Of a stretch of 64,000 bases of DNA, positions 18,258-27,690 are shown piece by piece (positions within the stretch are counted from its first letter, which is position 1; each line of letters starts with the position of its first letter). This DNA comes from Candidatus Magnetocorallium paracelense (GTDB taxonomy: Bacteria > Nitrospirota > Thermodesulfovibrionia > Thermodesulfovibrionales > Magnetobacteriaceae), in contig JAREWP010000010.1 of NCBI GenBank assembly GCA_029001845.1, positions 1-64,000 on the forward strand, in the 5' to 3' direction. The notes beneath the pieces were generated by a model, which was not told the DNA's origin, searched no databases, and was given only the letters and a program-made list of their open reading frames with translations. Made by a program: the position numbers and the translations under genes.

Positions 18258-18473
18258 ATGTCGATAAACAGAACGGCGAATATATCCACCAGAATAGAAC
18301 CTGAAGTCAAGAAAAGAGCGGAAGCTGTTTTGAGCGAGATGGGAATCACCCCTACAGAAGCGGTCCGGCTCTTTTATAAACAAATAGCATTACACAAAGC
18401 GCTCCCCTTTGATTTCAAAATACCGGTGGAAAAGAAGAAAAGAAAAAAATCGTCCCCTTTACTTACGAAATAG
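18258..18473 (+). CDS. RelB/DinJ-type antitoxin
   Basis: 71 residues from ATG 18258: MSINRTANISTRIEPEVKKR, then AEAVLSEMGITPTEAVRLFY and KQIALHKALPFDFKIP, the ribbon-helix-helix start and helices of RelB/DinJ antitoxins. The frame is open upstream to 18180, but family similarity begins at 18258. The normal C-terminus after FDFKIP is replaced by a Lys-rich tail running into a VapC fragment. It binds DNA as a dimer and would normally neutralise a RelE/YafQ or PIN toxin; no intact toxin follows. Function is doubtful. Confidence 0.7.
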   Translation: MSINRTANISTRIEPEVKKRAEAVLSEMGITPTEAVRLFYKQIALHKALPFDFKIPVEKKKRKKSSPLLTK

Positions 18474-18639
18474 TTGAAAGAGGGGCGGAAATTCTTGTTG
18501 AACTTAAGAGCAAAAATCAATTAATCGATATCAGGGATATCTTCATCTGTCGACTGCCCTTACTTATGAATTACCATTAGCTACATTAAACATAAATCAT
18601 TATAAAAGATTAAAAAGATTGATGCTCTTAGAGCTATAG
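18449..18639 (+). pseudogene. VapC (PIN) toxin remnant
   Basis: In the frame starting at 18449: IVPFTYEIVERGAEILVELK, then SKNQLIDIRDIFI. After a one-base loss near 18553 the adjacent frame gives STALTYELPLATLNINHYKR, ending at TAG 18637. This is the C-terminal half of a PIN-domain toxin. The N-terminal half with the first catalytic Asp is gone; it overlaps the antitoxin tail, so a deletion fused the two genes. Confidence 0.7.
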
Positions 18640-18663
18640 TGGACATTCAGCTAACATCTCCAA

Positions 18664-18691
18664 CCCTCTCCCCTTTCAAAGGGGGAGAGGG
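18664..18691. repeat. Short GC-rich hairpin upstream of wzt-like gene
   Basis: CCCTCTCCCC and GGGGGAGAGGG arms with a 7-base loop. Such units are widely dispersed in genomes. It may terminate readthrough from the TA remnant before 18720. Confidence 0.45.
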
Positions 18692-18719
18692 AGTAAAAGA
18701 AAAGTCGTTTACTTGAATC

Positions 18720-19931
18720 ATGATCGAAGTCAAAGATATTTCAAAGGTTTTTAAACTCTATCGCGACCCCAAGGACAGGCTTAAGGAGATTCTTTTCAGG
18801 AAGCAGTATTACAAAGAGTTTACCGCACTGAAGAGTGTGAGCTTTACTGTGGCTGACGGCGAGACCATGGGGATTATTGGCGAAAACGGGGCCGGAAAGT
18901 CTACGCTTTTAAAGCTGCTTACAGGCGTGCTCCTGCCGACATCAGGTGAAATTCATGTGAGAGGTCTGGTGACCGGTCTTCTTGAATTGGGAACGGGATT
19001 CAATCCGGAGCTTACCGGTTTCAATAATATCTATATGAACGGGCTGCTTATAGGGATGTCTCGCGAGGAGATTAATGAGAAAGTTGATAAGATTATAGAG
19101 TTCGCGGAACTGGGAGAATTCATAGAGGAGCCCCTTAAGATGTATTCGTCGGGCATGATGATGAGACTGGCCTTTTCCATAGCTACTCATGCAGAGCCCG
19201 ATACCTTTGTGGTTGACGAGGCATTGTCAGTGGGAGACGCCTATTTCCAGCAGAAATGTATGAGCAGAATTCGCGATCTTAAAAAGAGAGGCGCATCTAT
19301 CGTTTTTGTTTCCCATGAACTCAATGCCGTTAAAGTGCTGTGCGACAAGGCAATGCTGCTCAATCACGGTGAAGTCGTAGAGGAAGGCGCGCCCGACAAT
19401 ATTATCAATACCTATAATTTTATGCTGGCCAAAAAGAGCAAGGGACAGGAAGTGAGGATGGAGAGACTCAACGACGGTACATCCTACGGCAATTTTAAGG
19501 CGAAAATCAAGGCCATCGAGCTGCTCAATCAATCCTTTATAGACGCCAGGACATTCGTTTCCGGAGAGGAAATAACCATCGCACTTACGATCGGGGCGAC
19601 GGAATATCTGGACAGTGTTGTTGTAGGAATACTGATAAGAGACCGGTTCGGCCAGGATATGTTTGGAACGAACACTCATCACCTGCAAAGAGTTGTTTCC
19701 ATGAACCGGGGAGAAACTTTTGCATATGAATACCGCTTTAAGCTCAATATAGGTCCAGGCAAATACACTCTCACAGTGGCTGTACACGGTGACGAAACAC
19801 ACATTGAGCGGAGTTATATCTGGTGCGACAATATAATCAATTTCGAGGTAATCGGCGATAAGGATTATAAATTTTCGGGATTGGCCAGACTGGATGTGAA
19901 TTTGGAGCTTAAAGAGGCGGGGCAATCTTAA
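18720..19931 (+). CDS. wzt: Polysaccharide ABC transporter ATPase (Wzt type)
   Basis: 403 residues. ABC domain 1-230: Walker A GENGAGKST (54-62), signature YSSGMMMRLAF (142-152), Walker B DTFVVDE (161-167) and H-loop VSHELNAV. The C-terminal beta-sandwich (about 255-395) is the Wzt carbohydrate-binding extension that recognises the finished O-antigen terminus. It would power export of undecaprenyl-linked O-polysaccharide. The partner permease (wzm) is not next to it: the upstream neighbour is a decayed toxin gene and downstream genes converge. Orphaned or served from another locus. Confidence 0.85.
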   Translation: MIEVKDISKVFKLYRDPKDRLKEILFRKQYYKEFTALKSVSFTVADGETMGIIGENGAGKSTLLKLLTGVLLPTSGEIHVRGLVTGLLELGTGFNPELTGFNNIYMNGLLIGMSREEINEKVDKIIEFAELGEFIEEPLKMYSSGMMMRLAFSIATHAEPDTFVVDEALSVGDAYFQQKCMSRIRDLKKRGASIVFVSHELNAVKVLCDKAMLLNHGEVVEEGAPDNIINTYNFMLAKKSKGQEVRMERLNDGTSYGNFKAKIKAIELLNQSFIDARTFVSGEEITIALTIGATEYLDSVVVGILIRDRFGQDMFGTNTHHLQRVVSMNRGETFAYEYRFKLNIGPGKYTLTVAVHGDETHIERSYIWCDNIINFEVIGDKDYKFSGLARLDVNLELKEAGQS

Positions 19932-19943
19932 AAAGACGGTTTA

Positions 19944-19991
19944 CAGTTTACAGTTTACGGCGTCAGGACATTAACCGTAAACCGTAAACTG
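19944..19991. terminator. Convergent hairpin between wzt-like gene and pgpA
   Basis: Arms CAGTTTACAGTTTACGG (19944-19960) and CCGTAAACCGTAAACTG (19975-19991) pair over 17 bp with one mismatch. It lies between two 3' ends, as expected of a bidirectional terminator, but no T-run is present. Confidence 0.4.
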
Positions 19992-20007
19992 TTTCCGAGA
20001 AGTTCTG

Positions 20008-20472
20008 TTATAATAACCCTGCGAGTATTGTGCATCTGAGGGCTATGTTGGCGTAAATTCCAGCCGCCAGGTCGTCAGTCATTACTCCGAACCCTCCATG
20101 TAACGATCTCTCCAGTAATTTTATGGGTGGTGGTTTAAAAATATCGAAGAGCCTGAAAAATACAAAGCCTGTGATGTAAATAAAAAGGTTCTGCTCAAGA
20201 AAGGCTATAGAAACAAAATATCCCATATACTCATCAATTATTATATGCTTGCTGTCTCTTCTTTTTAACGTAATCTCAGCCGAGTGGGAGGCTGCAACGC
20301 CCAGGACAAAAAGGAATAATATCAGCAGTAAAGTCATTACTCCCGATGGTCTCAGAATAATAACGGTAAGAAAAGAGAGCGCACTGCCTACAGTACCGGG
20401 AGCGTTCGTCAGATAGCCGAAAAATCCCAGAGTCGCGATATTTTTAAAAATAATATGGGAGTTATTCTTCAA
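20008..20472 (-). CDS. pgpA: Phosphatidylglycerophosphatase A
   Basis: 154 residues from a TTG at 20472 (MKNNSHIIFKNIATLGFFGY), which fits the family N-terminus better than the longer frame starting at 20511. Conserved blocks: GYLTNAPGTVGS, KHIIIDEYMGYFV (metal-binding Asp-Glu), FRLFDIFKPPPI and GGFGVMTDDLAAG. A membrane enzyme removing the phosphate of phosphatidylglycerophosphate in cardiolipin/PG synthesis. It overlaps the osmC-like gene by 11 bases. Confidence 0.85.
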   Translation of the reverse strand: MKNNSHIIFKNIATLGFFGYLTNAPGTVGSALSFLTVIILRPSGVMTLLLILFLFVLGVAASHSAEITLKRRDSKHIIIDEYMGYFVSIAFLEQNLFIYITGFVFFRLFDIFKPPPIKLLERSLHGGFGVMTDDLAAGIYANIALRCTILAGLL

Positions 20473-20878
20473 CGATTGTATATTTATAATCAATTTTAGC
20501 AACACCCTCAAGTGTATGTTTCACTGAACAGTATTTGGTCATGGACAGCTCGACAGCCCTTTTGACTGCTTCTTCTGAAATATTTTTACCCTTTACTATG
20601 AACTCCACTGTTATTTCTTCGAATTTTTTTGGATGGGAAGACGCCTTATTTCCCTGTACTTTCAGCTCGAATCCCGATACTTCCTGTTTCTTTTTCCTGA
20701 GTATGGATATCGTATCCATACCGGTGCATCCGCCCAAACCGATTAAAAGCAGTTCCGAAGGTCTCAAGCCGGTGTCACGTCCTCCGACCTCATAATCGGC
20801 GTCCATAACTATAGAGTGCCCTGATGAAGCCTCGCCGACAAATTGCATTCCGTCAACAAAAGTTACTTTAGCATCCAT
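20462..20878 (-). CDS. OsmC/Ohr-family peroxide-reducing protein
   Basis: 138 residues. LRPSELLLIGLGGCTGMD contains the first reactive cysteine, MTKYCSVKHTL the second, and an upstream Arg (GGRDTG) completes the family active site. These dimeric proteins reduce organic hydroperoxides; this short cytosolic subgroup (YhfA-like) is less studied. A strong AAAGGAGG precedes the ATG. Its stop overlaps the start of pgpA. Confidence 0.85.
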   Translation of the reverse strand: MDAKVTFVDGMQFVGEASSGHSIVMDADYEVGGRDTGLRPSELLLIGLGGCTGMDTISILRKKKQEVSGFELKVQGNKASSHPKKFEEITVEFIVKGKNISEEAVKRAVELSMTKYCSVKHTLEGVAKIDYKYTIVEE

Positions 20879-20970
20879 AATCTGCCTCCTTTAAAAAATA
20901 GTGATAATAATTTAAAAAGAAAAATTCCACAATCGCCAATCGAAAATAGTCAATAGTCAATCGAAAATCC

Positions 20971-21756
20971 TCAATCCCCCCCTGTCAGATTCAGTCTCTT
21001 TATCGCCTTTGCGTTTCCGTTTTCCCTGTCAATATCTATAATTACAGTCGAAAAGATACCTTTGCCTTTGGCAATATCGAACTTTTTCGGCATTTGAGTA
21101 AGAAATTTGTCGATGACCTGATCGATCCTGACACCGAGCACGGAATTCAATGGTCCGGTCATGCCTACATCAGTAATATATGCCGTATTTTTAGGCAGGA
21201 TCTTTTCATCGGCAGTCTGGACATGGGTATGAGTGCCGATGATTGCCGTTACAGTACCGTCGAGATAAAATCCCATTGCTATCTTTTCGGAAGTAGCCTC
21301 TGCGTGCATATCGATTATTATGTGATTCGTTATCTTTTTTATCCTCTCCACTTCAGGCTTCACGATTGTAAAAGGGCAGTCAACACTTGACATAAACACG
21401 CGTCCAGACAGATTAATAACCGCTACTTTAAGGCCGTTTTGCAAAGGATATATGACACTGCCGAAACCGGGTACACCCTGGGGGTAGTTTAGAGGACGGA
21501 GAAGTCTGTCCTGCTGAGAAATAAAAGAAATAACCTCCTTCTTGTCCCATACATGATTGCCTGTGGTTATAACGTTCACTCCGTATTTGAAAATCTCGTT
21601 TGCAATTTTTTCGGTGATCCCGAAACCTCCGGCTGCGTTTTCTCCATTGGCCACTACGAAATCGATCTTATATTTATCGATTACACCGGGTAGAAAATTG
21701 GCCAGTAGAGTTCTGCCTGCTTTTCCTACTATGTCTCCGATAAATAATGCTCTCAT
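20971..21756 (-). CDS. ymdB: YmdB-family metallophosphoesterase
   Basis: 261 residues with all di-iron/metal ligands of the TIGR00282 family: GDIVGKAG (Asp8), [29 protein letters not shown] and [10 protein letters not shown]. Hydrolyses 2',3'-cyclic nucleotides; in Bacillus it affects RNase Y-dependent gene expression. Its ATG overlaps the stop of rny (ATGA), the conserved rny-ymdB arrangement. Confidence 0.92.
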   Translation of the reverse strand: MRALFIGDIVGKAGRTLLANFLPGVIDKYKIDFVVANGENAAGGFGITEKIANEIFKYGVNVITTGNHVWDKKEVISFISQQDRLLRPLNYPQGVPGFGSVIYPLQNGLKVAVINLSGRVFMSSVDCPFTIVKPEVERIKKITNHIIIDMHAEATSEKIAMGFYLDGTVTAIIGTHTHVQTADEKILPKNTAYITDVGMTGPLNSVLGVRIDQVIDKFLTQMPKKFDIAKGKGIFSTVIIDIDRENGNAKAIKRLNLTGGD

Positions 21757-23315
21757 TTCGCATACTCTACAAATCTGGATTCTCTGATTACAGTAACCTT
21801 AATCTGACCAGGATAGGTCATCTCCGACTCGATTCTCTTGGCGATTTCCCTGGCTATCAGATATGAAATCTCTTCCGTTACATCCTCGGGCTTTACTATA
21901 ATCCTCAGCTCTCTACCGGCCTGCATGGCAAAGCACTTCTCAATACCATCGTATGACATTGCGATTGTTTCAAGATTTTCCAGTCTCTTTATATAGTTTT
22001 CTATGCTCTCTCTTCTTACTCCCGGCCTGGCCGCTGACAGTGCATCGGCAGCGGCTACAAGGGCGGATTCCACACATATAGGGTCGCCGTCACCGTGATG
22101 TGTCAGCATTGCGTTAATCACTCGCTTGTCTTCGCCATACTTCTTGGCTATGTTCGCCCCGATTTCGTGATGAGCTCCCTCGAATTCGTGATCCACTGCC
22201 TTACCTATGTCGTGGAGGAGGCCGGACCTCTTTGCAAGCTTTACGTCGGCGCCCAATTCGCCCGCCATGATACCTGCAAAATAGGCAACCTCTCGTGAAT
22301 GCTGAAGAACGTTTTGCCCGTAGGATGTTCTGTACTTCAATCTTCCAAGAAGTTTAATGAATTCATGGTGGACACCGGAAAGGCCGAGATCAAAGACAGC
22401 CTGTTCGCCTTCCTCTTTTATAATAGTATTGACTTCCTTTCTCACCTTTTCGACAACCTCTTCTATCCTGGCGGGATGTATGCGACCGTCGGATATCAGT
22501 CGTTCCAGAGAAATTCTGGCTACTTCACGTTTTACGGAATCGAAACCGGACAGTGTCACTGCTTCGGGCGTATCGTCTACAATAAAATCTATCCCCGTGG
22601 CTGCTTCGAGGGCTCTGATGTTTCTGCCCTCTCTGCCTATTATTCTTCCCTTCATCTCGTCGCTTGGTAAGGTAACAGCAGTTACCGTGGCGTCGGATAC
22701 ATATTCGCTGGCATATCTCTGAATGGCAAGACCTATCACATTGCGTGCGTTTTTGGCGGCCTCTTCCTTTGCTTCCTGATCCATTTGCTTAATGAGTTTG
22801 GCCTTTTCGAATCTGGCCTCCTCTTCGACCTTCTGGAGCAGTTGCTGCTTTGCTTCGGACGAAGTCAGACCGGACAGTTGCTCGAGCTTTTGAGTCTCTT
22901 CCTGAAGCAGTTTTTCGTATTGCTTCTCCTTACTTGACAGATTCCTCTCCTTTTTCCCGAAATCTTTTTCCCTTCGCAAAAGCTCGCCTTCCCTCTTTTC
23001 GAACTGGTCTATCTTCCTCTCCAGGGATTCCTCCCTGTGGCGAAGCCTTTTTTCTGTCTGATTCAGTTCATATTTTCTCTCTTTAAGTTCCTTTTCGAGT
23101 TCTGATTTTGCCTGAATTCTGCTGTCCTTTGCCTCGAGGGAGGCTTCTTTCTTAATTCTGTCGGCCTCCTTTTGGGCGTCGTCGATCAATACTCTCTGTT
23201 TTTCTTCCAGAGAGGAGTATCTTTTCTCGAAACTGTTTTTAAAATAAACAGCGATTGCAATGCCTGGCAGAAAACCGATGCCTACTGCTATGAGGAGATA
23301 TATATTGCTATCCAT
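21753..23315 (-). CDS. rny: Ribonuclease Y
   Basis: 520 residues. One N-terminal membrane helix (about 5-25), a long coiled coil (about 30-205), a KH domain ([17 protein letters not shown]), then an HD domain ([12 protein letters not shown] ... [12 protein letters not shown]). Membrane-anchored endonuclease that starts mRNA decay. Standard length. It starts within the last bases of rarA (8-base overlap) and is coupled to ymdB. Confidence 0.95.
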   Translation of the reverse strand: MDSNIYLLIAVGIGFLPGIAIAVYFKNSFEKRYSSLEEKQRVLIDDAQKEADRIKKEASLEAKDSRIQAKSELEKELKERKYELNQTEKRLRHREESLERKIDQFEKREGELLRREKDFGKKERNLSSKEKQYEKLLQEETQKLEQLSGLTSSEAKQQLLQKVEEEARFEKAKLIKQMDQEAKEEAAKNARNVIGLAIQRYASEYVSDATVTAVTLPSDEMKGRIIGREGRNIRALEAATGIDFIVDDTPEAVTLSGFDSVKREVARISLERLISDGRIHPARIEEVVEKVRKEVNTIIKEEGEQAVFDLGLSGVHHEFIKLLGRLKYRTSYGQNVLQHSREVAYFAGIMAGELGADVKLAKRSGLLHDIGKAVDHEFEGAHHEIGANIAKKYGEDKRVINAMLTHHGDGDPICVESALVAAADALSAARPGVRRESIENYIKRLENLETIAMSYDGIEKCFAMQAGRELRIIVKPEDVTEEISYLIAREIAKRIESEMTYPGQIKVTVIRESRFVEYAK

Positions 23316-24579
23316 TCTCTCTTTGCCTCCTGGTTGCTAATCTTTTCTTAATCTCAAATTCGAAGCCTTCCTCTGAGGGCTCATAAAAAATTTTTTTGTT
23401 TGTCATATAATCCTGTTCAACATAATGACCGTTGTAATCGTGGGGGTATTTGTAGCCTTGAACCCCGAGCCTGAGAGCACCGGCATAACCGGAACCTTTC
23501 AGGTGATCCGGCACAGGGCGGGCAGGCTCTTTACGCACTGCCTCGGTTGCAGATTCCAATGCCATATAGCAGGCGTTGCTTTTCGGAGCCGAGGCAATGT
23601 AGATAGCGGCCTGGGAGAGTGGTATTCTCCCTTCGGGCATCCCTATCCTCTCTACTGACAGTAAAGCCGAGACTGCCAGACCAAGGGCTGCAGGATCGGC
23701 ATTGCCTACATCCTCGGACGCACATATTACAATCCTTCTGCCTATAAAAAGCGGGTCCTCGCCTGCTTCCAGCATTTTTGCAAGCCAATAGGCCGTGGCG
23801 TCCGGATCGGAACCTCTCATGCTTTTGATGAAAGCGGAAATGATGTCGTAGTGCTCATTTACATCATAATATATCGTTTTATCGTGAACGATTTTTTTAA
23901 GATGCTCGATATCGATGACGGGTGAAGTCTCTTTTCCGGAGGAGAGATAAGCCAGTTCAAGAATATTCAATGCTTTTCTGGCGTCGCCGTCTGCCTTATT
24001 AATTATATAATCCGCGGCGTCATCTTCGAGAATAATACCCTTTTCGCCTAAAGCCCTCTTATCGGACAGAGCCTTACTCAGTATTGACCGAACATTTTCA
24101 TTGGTAAGAGGGGTAAATTTAAAAATGAGCGTCCTTGACGACAGGGCCGGTATCAGGGCGAAAAAAGGATTTTCCGTTGTAGCCCCTACAAGTGTAATTT
24201 CTCCTCTTTCAATATGAGGTAAAAGAGCGTCTTGCTGAACCTTGTTAAATCTGTGAATTTCGTCGATAAAGACCAGAGTTTTTACTGATCTTGCTTTTTT
24301 GACGGCCTCTCTGATCTCTTTGACGCCCGATGTGACGGCATTGATCTCAATAAATTCCGCCTTTGTCTTTTTTGCGATTATGTGGGCCAGGGCAGTTTTG
24401 CCCGTACCGGGCGGACCGTAGAAGATAACCGATATTATCCTGTCATTTTCAATAATGCTTCTAAGAGCCCGGCCTTTGGACAAAATATGGTCCTGGCCTA
24501 TCATATCGGAAAGGTCAGAGGGTTTCAGTCTCCATGCCAAGGGAAAATCCCTTTCTTTTAAATTGTCAAAAAGATCCAA
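23308..24579 (-). CDS. rarA: Replication-associated recombination protein RarA
   Basis: 423 residues from a TTG start. AAA+ domain with [13 protein letters not shown] (Walker A, about 54-66), [22 protein letters not shown] (Walker B), [18 protein letters not shown] (sensor 1), then the MgsA C-terminal domain ([20 protein letters not shown]). Acts at stalled replication forks. First gene of the leftward rarA-rny-ymdB set. Confidence 0.93.
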   Translation of the reverse strand: MDLFDNLKERDFPLAWRLKPSDLSDMIGQDHILSKGRALRSIIENDRIISVIFYGPPGTGKTALAHIIAKKTKAEFIEINAVTSGVKEIREAVKKARSVKTLVFIDEIHRFNKVQQDALLPHIERGEITLVGATTENPFFALIPALSSRTLIFKFTPLTNENVRSILSKALSDKRALGEKGIILEDDAADYIINKADGDARKALNILELAYLSSGKETSPVIDIEHLKKIVHDKTIYYDVNEHYDIISAFIKSMRGSDPDATAYWLAKMLEAGEDPLFIGRRIVICASEDVGNADPAALGLAVSALLSVERIGMPEGRIPLSQAAIYIASAPKSNACYMALESATEAVRKEPARPVPDHLKGSGYAGALRLGVQGYKYPHDYNGHYVEQDYMTNKKIFYEPSEEGFEFEIKKRLATRRQRENG

Positions 24580-25481
24580 ACTCAGCAGTTTTTCCCTTCA
24601 GTCGAGTAATAATCCGTTAAATCAACATCTGTCAATGAGATTAAGAGGAACCCCGGCTAAATAAATATGCTGCGTCCTCGAAGAGAAGTCCGTCGGCCCG
24701 GGCAATATGAAAAAAGCCAATACACCGAGGAAAACGTTCCCTTTCGCGGGCTCAATAATCTCTGCCGAAACGTAGATCGGTACGGCAGTTGTTTTGACAG
24801 ACGCATTAAGAAAACAAGACAAAAAGTGTAGGGAAGGATTTCAGGAGGTAGCTATATTGTATCGATAAGCATAAAGTAATATGTACACAGAGCATTAGCC
24901 CGTAAGATATTACCTGAAGTGCAGAGCTTTAATATCTCAATTGAAATGCAGTATATGTGTCATATCTTTAGCCTTACTATAATAAATTTCCATTGAAAGG
25001 TAACCAGAAACTTTTGTTTATATAAACACTCCTTAAATTTTCCCTGAAAAAAGTTAAAAACATGATATATATTAAATAAGCTCGAATAATCTGAGACGAC
25101 TATCCGGAGACTTAATCGGCTCCTTGAAAAAAATAAACCCGCCCATGTGGTGAGGATATAAGATTAGATCCGCCATTTTTAACAAAAATGGGTGTTCTGA
25201 AAGATACGTCCGGCTTCCGGCGTAACCGGCATGCACTCAGTAATCTTTACTCAAACTCCCTGACGTCTAATGTTCGGATCAACTTTGCATATCACAAACA
25301 CCAACAGGGCAGGCGTCTTTACTTCGTATAAATACACAACTCTCTCGGATTAATAAGCAGGTAAAACACGGTGTTTAGGTTTTAGAAATCCGAGTGGCTT
25401 CAAACATACCTAATTTATACCAAAAAAGGCGTATTAAAAGCAAGTGGGAGAGGAAGAACGGGGAAATGATAAAATAGAAGC
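24580..25481. other. 900-base gene-free region
   Basis: No credible gene, RNA gene or strong repeat seen. A 66-codon minus-strand frame (24622-24822) has no ribosome-binding site and no family I recognise. The region separates the divergent rarA and exonuclease genes, so it should hold both promoters; none is clear. Confidence 0.5.
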
Positions 25482-26699
25482 ATGAATCTGAAAGAGAAAT
25501 TGAGGATCATTCATAAAAGTAAACGTTCTCCATCCACGGAGGCGCCTGCACTTAGAGACTCTCTCGATTCCTTATTCCGACATAGAAAAAGCCGTCGCAG
25601 CAGAGACATAGAGAATGTTGTCGAGGGAGAGACCGTAAAGACCGAATATGGTGAAGTTTTTGTCTCGGAAACCGTTACCGATATCCTTTATAAGGAGAAA
25701 ATCGATGAACTGACTTCTGCTTTTCAGGCAACTCTGTCAGGTAAAGCAGATCGTATAACTCATGAGCTCCATAAAACGCTTTTTCTAGACCTGGAAACAA
25801 CCGGCCTTTCCGGCGGCGCAGGAAACTATGCATTCCTGATCGGAATCGGTCTGTTCTCAGAGGGTAGATTTACAGTCAAACAATTCTTTTTAAAAGAATT
25901 TGTATTTGAAAGAGCAATGCTTTTTTTGGTGGAAAATCTTCTTGCTCCATTTTCGCATTTTGTATCATATAACGGCAAATCCTATGATATCCCCTTTCTT
26001 ATTAATCGTTATGTCTTGTGCGGTCTGAGCACTACAATACCTGAAAAGAGCCATACAGATCTACTTTATCCTTCAAGAGTATTGTGGAAAGGTTTGCTCG
26101 ATTCGCTGAAATTTTCTTCTATAGAAAGATTCATATTTAAGAAAGAACGAACCTGCGATATTCCGGGCGCCTTAATTCCCTCTGCATACTTTGAGTATCA
26201 AAGAGAGGGAGTGCTGAGGAATATGAAAGAAATTTTTCACCACAACCTTGACGATATCATCGGTCTTTTTCTGCTCTACCATGAATTGTCTCTAAGGTTC
26301 TCTATGCCATGGAAGTATAAAGGCATAAGGCTCCCTCTGGCGAAGCACCTCTTTGATCGATTTCCCGACAGGGCTGCGACCCTTTTGAAGTCTATTTTAA
26401 ATGATTCAACAGACAGAAAAGAAACCTATGACGCTATGAATCTCCTTTCCATTTATCATAAAAGAAGGAATGGATATACGCAGGCCCTGTCGCTCTGGAA
26501 ATCGATGATAGAACTTGCGCCGGCAGAGTCAACAGCTCCATTTATTGAGCTTGCCAAGTATTATGAGCACAAGAGGAAAGATTACAATGCCGCTCTGGCG
26601 ATGCTGGATCGTCTTTTGGCGGCATCCCATAAAACCGACGACAATATCGCTCACCGTCGAAACAGAATCAGGGGGAAAATAAGTAAAAAAAGTAAATAA
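25482..26699 (+). CDS. YprB-type RNase H-like exonuclease with TPR tail
   Basis: 405 residues. DEDD motifs of the COG3359 family: LFLDLETTGLSGGAGNYAFL (about 103-122), FVSYNGKSYDIPFLINRY (about 160-177) and HHNLDDIIGL (about 250-259). The C-terminal 100 residues form TPR-like helices (YNAALAMLDRLL). A 3'-5' nuclease fold of unknown substrate. TAAAAT six bases before ATG and no Shine-Dalgarno suggest a possibly leaderless start. Confidence 0.8.
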   Translation: MNLKEKLRIIHKSKRSPSTEAPALRDSLDSLFRHRKSRRSRDIENVVEGETVKTEYGEVFVSETVTDILYKEKIDELTSAFQATLSGKADRITHELHKTLFLDLETTGLSGGAGNYAFLIGIGLFSEGRFTVKQFFLKEFVFERAMLFLVENLLAPFSHFVSYNGKSYDIPFLINRYVLCGLSTTIPEKSHTDLLYPSRVLWKGLLDSLKFSSIERFIFKKERTCDIPGALIPSAYFEYQREGVLRNMKEIFHHNLDDIIGLFLLYHELSLRFSMPWKYKGIRLPLAKHLFDRFPDRAATLLKSILNDSTDRKETYDAMNLLSIYHKRRNGYTQALSLWKSMIELAPAESTAPFIELAKYYEHKRKDYNAALAMLDRLLAASHKTDDNIAHRRNRIRGKISKKSK

Positions 26700-26732
26700 A
26701 TTTTTGAATCTCAATTTGCATAGTTTTTTATG

Positions 26733-26762
26733 TTGAAAAAACACAACCTCTGGTTGTATAAT
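26733..26762 (+). promoter_or_regulatory. Sigma-70 promoter, leaderless receiver gene
   Basis: TTGAAA (26733-26738), an 18-base spacer and TATAAT (26757-26762). The ATG at 26770 follows the -10 hexamer by seven bases, so the transcript should start at the start codon. Confidence 0.7.
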
Positions 26763-26769
26763 ACTCATT

Positions 26770-27156
26770 ATGAAAATACTTATAGTTGATGATGAGTATT
26801 ATATCTGCGAGTACATCGAAGATTTACTGGAGTTTGGCGGGTTTAAATCGACTACTGTCTCAACAATAAATAAAGCGAAAGATCTTGTAAAAAGTGAACC
26901 CTTTGACATTGCCATCATAGATTATCATTTGAAAGACGGTTTGGGAGTGGAAGTAATTAAAGCAATCAGAAGCTTCAAACAGAGGACAGTAGTAATAGGA
27001 ATGAGCGGTTCTGAAATGGGAAGTGTTTTCTATAAGGCCGGAGCTGATTACTTTATGAAAAAACCATTCGATCCCCTTTGGCTGCTTGAAATCCTCAAAA
27101 AAAGAGAGCAAAACTTCAATGATTCGCAGCCTCTTTCTTCTTCTTCTGTCGATTAA
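26770..27156 (+). CDS. Single-domain response regulator
   Basis: 128 residues: acidic pair Asp7/Asp8 (LIVDDEYY), phospho-acceptor Asp51 (IIDYHLKDG), Ser in GMSGSE, and Lys in MKKPFDP. No output domain, so it would work in a phosphorelay or by protein contact. No kinase is adjacent. The gene has its own sigma-70 promoter and no Shine-Dalgarno. Confidence 0.9.
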   Translation: MKILIVDDEYYICEYIEDLLEFGGFKSTTVSTINKAKDLVKSEPFDIAIIDYHLKDGLGVEVIKAIRSFKQRTVVIGMSGSEMGSVFYKAGADYFMKKPFDPLWLLEILKKREQNFNDSQPLSSSSVD

Positions 27157-27320
27157 TTTACCGTTGTCTTGATACAAAGTCTGAGTAACCGTATAAGAGG
27201 AACTGAGGTCAGTTAATATAATAAGAATCTGAGTTACTTTTTTTCTTGTGAAAGGCTAGCGGCTGAAAGAGATTAAATTTTTTTTTATAAAAGCCGATAA
27301 ATTATTACATATTACTGATC

Positions 27321-27365
27321 AATGTCATTCACTTAAGCGGTGAAGCGCCTTAAGTGAATGACATT
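27321..27365. repeat. C-family mini palindrome
   Basis: Perfect 17-bp arms AATGTCATTCACTTAAG (27321-27337) and CTTAAGTGAATGACATT (27349-27365) with an 11-base loop. It keeps only the two ends of the element at 14580. It lies 31 bases before a small ORF. Confidence 0.65.
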
Positions 27366-27395
27366 GTATTACGATAACAAGGAGGTTAAAATAAT

Positions 27396-27572
27396 ATGAG
27401 CTTTATGATATACGACCTTGAAGAAATGAGAAAAAGAGTCGGCTATAAAAAGAAGTATTGGAATGAGATAACCGAGCTGTTGGTAAAAGCGAAAATAGCC
27501 GGTGACGATATTTACAAAATATTTCAACAGAAAAACGATATAAAGATGTCGGAGCCTCATCTTTTCTGTTGA
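27396..27572 (+). CDS. 58-residue hypothetical protein
   Basis: A near-perfect AAGGAGGT lies nine bases before ATG 27396. The product starts MSFMIYDLEEMRKRVGYKKK and continues YWNEITELLVKAKIAGDDIY, charged and helical, ending HLFC. No family recognised. It sits alone between a receiver protein and a methyltransferase-receiver fusion, followed by a hairpin (27575-27604), so it looks like an independent small gene. Coding status rests on the ribosome-binding site and composition. Confidence 0.6.
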   Translation: MSFMIYDLEEMRKRVGYKKKYWNEITELLVKAKIAGDDIYKIFQQKNDIKMSEPHLFC

Positions 27573-27574
27573 TT

Positions 27575-27604
27575 CGATTTACAACTCTTTTTCATTGTAA
27601 ATCG
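27575..27604 (+). terminator. Hairpin after the 58-residue ORF
   Basis: CGATTTACAA and TTGTAAATCG arms (10 bp) around a 10-base T-rich loop, starting three bases after the stop. Weak stem, so a probable but not certain terminator. Confidence 0.4.
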
Positions 27605-27690
27605 ACCTCTAATCTCAGCTCGCTGTAAACGGATACTATTCTTGTTTACATTCCCCACAAGAATGCACTAAACTATTTTATAACTACTCA

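Noticed and set aside
20879-20970. Short repeats CAATCGAAAATC upstream of osmC-like gene and downstream of it, considered as CRISPR-like
   Set aside because: Units are 7-14 bases, irregularly spaced and without unique spacers; simple dispersed AT-rich repeats. No CRISPR array or cas gene is seen anywhere in the window.
24622-24822. 66-codon minus-strand ORF in the rarA upstream region
   Set aside because: No ribosome-binding site, no family match I can recall, and no neighbouring gene to pair with.
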